Of a DNA stretch of 10,910 bases, positions 9,120-10,910 are shown in pieces. The notes beneath the pieces were generated by a model, which was given only the letters and a program-made list of their open reading frames with translations, was not told the DNA's origin and did not search any database. The DNA is from Candidatus Alkanophagales archaeon (lineage in GTDB: Archaea > Halobacteriota > Syntropharchaeia > Alkanophagales > B39-G2). The position numbers and the translations under genes are program-made. Numbering within the stretch: the stretch's first letter is position 1; each line of letters begins with the position of its first letter. The DNA lies in contig QMVQ01000035.1 of assembly GCA_003661185.1 (NCBI GenBank), forward strand, positions 1-10,910, read 5' to 3'.

Positions 9120-9752
9120 ATGAGCGTGGTTGTTCTGAAACTGGGCGGTAGCTTGAAAAGCGATATAGAGCGCATAATGAGTTTTTTAGCCGATTATTCT
9201 CAGAGGTGTCGGGCGAAACTTGTCGTGATCCCAGGCGGTGGACCGTTCGCTGATGCCGTCAGGGAGCACGCAAGAGGCATCTCCGACGAGACGACGCACT
9301 GGATGGCGGTGCTTGCGATGGAACAATACGGGCGGCTGCTCGCCGACTATGGCGGCGTTCTTGTCGATAGTTTGAAAGATTTAAGGGCGGCTGACGCTGG
9401 TTTATATGTGGTTTTGCCATTCAGGATTTTGAAAGAGTATGATAGAGGGATTTTAGAACATTCATGGCGGGTGACATCCGACACGATAGCGGCGTTCATT
9501 GCATCCTTGCTGGGTGTCCGCTGCATCATAAAGCTGACAGACGTTGACGGTGTTTTCATCAATGGGGAATTAAAAGAGGTTGTTTCGGCAAGTGAGTTGT
9601 TGGGGCAGGAAAGCTGCGTTGACGAGGCGCTTCCTGAATTTCTGATGAATCATAGAATGGAGTGCCTCATAGTGAATGGGCGATTTTTGCCTCGCATCGC
9701 CGACGCCATCGAAGGGCGAAAAAACATTTACACGAAAATTGTGCCGCTTTGA
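9120..9752 (+). CDS. mfnE: Amino-acid-kinase-fold protein, probable MfnE (methanofuran synthesis kinase)
   Basis: The 210-residue protein has the aspartate/glutamate/uridylate kinase fold: VVLKLGGSL (4-12), VIPGGGPFADAV (36-47), VTSDTIAAFIA (118-128) and IKLTDVDGVF (137-146), which bind ATP and phosphoryl groups. The stretch THWMAVLAMEQYG (59-71) is what I expect from the methanogen and methylotroph subgroup containing MfnE. MfnE phosphorylates 5-(aminomethyl)furan-3-ylmethyl phosphate to the diphosphate, the form later coupled to tyramine in methanofuran synthesis. The ATG at 9120 directly abuts a GTGAT element; GTG 9126 would leave a better 6-base spacing and lose two residues. Another small-molecule kinase of this fold cannot be excluded, but mfnD in the same window supports the assignment. 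The next gene follows on the same strand after 118 bases. Confidence 0.75.
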   Translation: MSVVVLKLGGSLKSDIERIMSFLADYSQRCRAKLVVIPGGGPFADAVREHARGISDETTHWMAVLAMEQYGRLLADYGGVLVDSLKDLRAADAGLYVVLPFRILKEYDRGILEHSWRVTSDTIAAFIASLLGVRCIIKLTDVDGVFINGELKEVVSASELLGQESCVDEALPEFLMNHRMECLIVNGRFLPRIADAIEGRKNIYTKIVPL

Positions 9753-9870
9753 TTGGCGTGCCGCTCTGGTCGAGACGTTAGTGGAAAAGCGTCGGTAACG
9801 GCGCAAAATGGAGTGGTGGGGAGGACGCATCTGCCGACGACGACTTAAGTAAAAGGGGGAATATGGATTT
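9753..9870 (+). promoter_or_regulatory. Spacer with a probable promoter for the TIM-barrel gene
   Basis: No gene is visible. A TATA-like CTTAAGTAAAA (about 9844-9854) is followed by AAGGGGGA (9853-9860), 10 bases before the GTG at 9871; the first suggests separate transcription from mfnE and the second a ribosome site. GTGCCGCT occurs twice (9741-9748 and 9758-9765) across the mfnE stop, probably by chance. Confidence 0.35.
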
Positions 9871-10584
9871 GTGGTCGAGTTGCCGAGGTTAATGTTGGGG
9901 ACATCGCCGTTCATCGGCGCCGGGCAGTTCGGACATCGTGCTTACGAATACCGCCGCCGGTTTTTCCATCAGCCTGAGAACATGACCACACTCTTCGTCA
10001 AGTCGGCAGAGCTTGGCGTCGCTGCCGTCCAACTCGTCGTTTATGAGCCTTTGGTGCAGGCGTTGGAGCATGCCTTCGAAATTATTGGCGAGAAGTTTTT
10101 CGTCGCCGCCGTCATCATGAGCGGCGTTAAATTTGACAAGCATCTAAAGCTGATAGAGCGGCTGGAGCCAGAAGTTGTGGCGATGCACGCTGCCTTCTGC
10201 GACGTCGCCGACGAGAGGCTTTGTAAGTGGGTGAAGAAAATAAGGGAAATGGGAGCAGCACCTGCAGCCTCGACGCATGTTCCCGGCGATACAATCCCAA
10301 TGCTCGACGATTTTGGGCTCGATATCGAGGCGTATCTTGCACCTCTGAACCCAAAGGGGTATTTCATGGAGCCTGATTATGAAAGTGCACTGCGTGCGAT
10401 AAAAGAGACCAACAAGAAGGTAATAGCAATAAAACCTTTAGCCGCTGGCGCTCTGAAGCCTGAGAAGTCGCTTTTTGGGTTCATATTCGAGCATGCGGAC
10501 GCGGCGAGCGTCGGGATAACGTCAGAGCAGGAAATGAAAGAAACTTACACAGCGGCGTTTGCAGCGCTCAACAAGCATGGTTAA
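9871..10584 (+). CDS. TIM-barrel-like protein of unknown function, distantly aldo-keto-reductase-like
   Basis: I do not recognise a named family for this 237-residue protein. The order of motifs suggests a TIM barrel: LGTSPFIGAGQFG near the N-terminus (9-21), alternating strands and helices (SAELGVAAVQLVVYEP, VAAVIMSG, EVVAMHAAF, GAAPAASTH), then APLNPKGYFM (157-166), VIAIKPLAAGAL (184-195) and DAASVGITSEQEM (210-222). The KPLAAG and VGITSEQE pieces recall the last strands of aldo-keto reductases, but the usual catalytic tyrosine motif is not obvious and the protein is shorter. It is probably cytoplasmic: no signal peptide or membrane helix is seen. GTG 9871 is the start used, with AAGGGGGA about 10 bases before it. 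It follows mfnE on the same strand, which makes a link to methanofuran synthesis conceivable but unproven. Confidence 0.75.
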   Translation: MVELPRLMLGTSPFIGAGQFGHRAYEYRRRFFHQPENMTTLFVKSAELGVAAVQLVVYEPLVQALEHAFEIIGEKFFVAAVIMSGVKFDKHLKLIERLEPEVVAMHAAFCDVADERLCKWVKKIREMGAAPAASTHVPGDTIPMLDDFGLDIEAYLAPLNPKGYFMEPDYESALRAIKETNKKVIAIKPLAAGALKPEKSLFGFIFEHADAASVGITSEQEMKETYTAAFAALNKHG

Positions 10585-10679
10585 TTGATAATTAGTTTAA
10601 ACAATGATAGATTATTTGCGATGACACTAAAACCAAATTGAGAAGCGCGTAAAATATTTAGCGAAGGACTTTTCAGGGG
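10585..10679 (+). promoter_or_regulatory. AT-rich spacer with a TATA-like box
   Basis: No gene is seen. AAAATATTTA (10651-10660) is a good TATA-like box about 25 bases before ATG 10680, so transcription could begin near that codon. AGGGGATGA (10675-10683) would then serve as ribosome site for the in-frame ATG at 10689. The spacer also holds a GTTTAAAC palindrome (10598-10605). Confidence 0.4.
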
Positions 10680-10910
10680 ATGAGCGTCATGAGAAGAGTA
10701 GTGCTGCTCTTAATATTGGCAGCATCCGTGGCGCTCGTGCTGGGAACTGCGTCTGCGAGGGTGTAGCACGTCGATGACGACCTTATGGACTTCCCGAGAG
10801 CCGTCCAGATGGCAATCGACACAGCGTCCCCCGGCGACTCCATAAAGTGCATAACGGGTCGTGCCGAGAGAATATTGTCATTAATAAGAGTCTAAGGCTT
10901 GTGGCGGCGA
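10680..10910 (+). pseudogene. Broken start of a secreted beta-helix (NosD/PKD-type) surface protein
   Basis: The frame from ATG 10680 (or ATG 10689) encodes a clear signal peptide: two arginines, a hydrophobic core VVLLLILAASVALVL and a GTASA cleavage region. Codon 29 is then TAG (10764-10766). Past it the same frame continues HVDDDLMDF, AVQMAIDTASPGDSIK, the usual opening of archaeal right-handed beta-helix surface proteins. At 10845-10849 the frame shifts by -1: reading on from GTG 10847 gives VHNGSCRENIVINKSLRLVA, the expected continuation, up to the window end. Two lesions in 85 bases point to a decaying gene. A sequencing error could explain one, and TAG read as pyrrolysine is possible in some archaea. 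The remainder lies beyond the window. The loss may be recent, since the downstream frame is still well conserved. Confidence 0.75.

Noticed and set aside
9776..9800. CGTTA and TAACG inverted repeat after mfnE, considered as a terminator or small RNA.
   Set aside because: Arms of five bases with a 15-base loop are too weak to support a call.
10764..10766. TAG as a pyrrolysine codon in a functional surface protein.
   Set aside because: A frameshift follows within 85 bases and the expected residue next to VDDD is an ordinary one, so a pseudogene is simpler; it is kept only as an alternative.

Overview
The window looks like a piece of a euryarchaeal chromosome, most likely from a methanofuran-using lineage (a methanogen, an ANME-1/Syntrophoarchaeum-type archaeon or an Archaeoglobus relative). 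The main pointers are a two-AAA-domain Cdc48, an archaeal presenilin-type protease, homologues of the methanofuran enzymes MfnD and MfnE, two radical SAM enzymes, GTG and TTG starts, and TATA-like boxes at leaderless distance from some starts. The lineage is an inference from gene content; no rRNA or other taxonomic marker is present.

Layout. Bases 3-182 are the C-terminal end of a TnpB (IS200/IS605 OrfB) nuclease, followed by a strong stem-loop (204-235) that fits the right end and omega-RNA scaffold of such an element. Next come three plus-strand genes packed as an operon (261-2795): a radical SAM/SPASM protein of the AhbC/AhbD/NirJ/PqqE kind, a 146-residue highly charged protein of unknown function whose start lies inside the radical SAM gene, and an ATP-grasp ligase matching tyramine-glutamate ligase MfnD. 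This operon converges, with a 14-base gap, on a minus-strand block: hemL (glutamate-1-semialdehyde aminomutase) and, upstream of it, cdc48 (731 residues, abutting hemL). Further upstream on the same strand are a nine-helix presenilin-like protease, moaE (molybdopterin synthase large subunit) and a second radical SAM enzyme resembling the MSMEG_0568 family with a non-canonical Cys motif. A 69-base divergent promoter region separates this from plus-strand mfnE (amino-acid-kinase fold) and a 237-residue TIM-barrel-like protein of unknown function. The right edge holds the start of a secreted beta-helix-type protein broken by an in-frame TAG and a -1 frameshift.

How the genes fit together. Much of the window is cofactor synthesis: methanofuran (mfnD, mfnE), molybdopterin (moaE), tetrapyrrole precursor (hemL), and a radical SAM protein whose C-terminal cysteines resemble those of haem-pathway enzymes. 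Cdc48 and the presenilin-like protease add protein quality control and intramembrane proteolysis. The genes lacking a known role but lying beside cofactor genes (the 146-residue protein, both radical SAM proteins and the TIM-barrel protein) are the most interesting functional unknowns. No CRISPR array, tRNA or rRNA was seen, and no gene-free stretch exceeds 300 bases.
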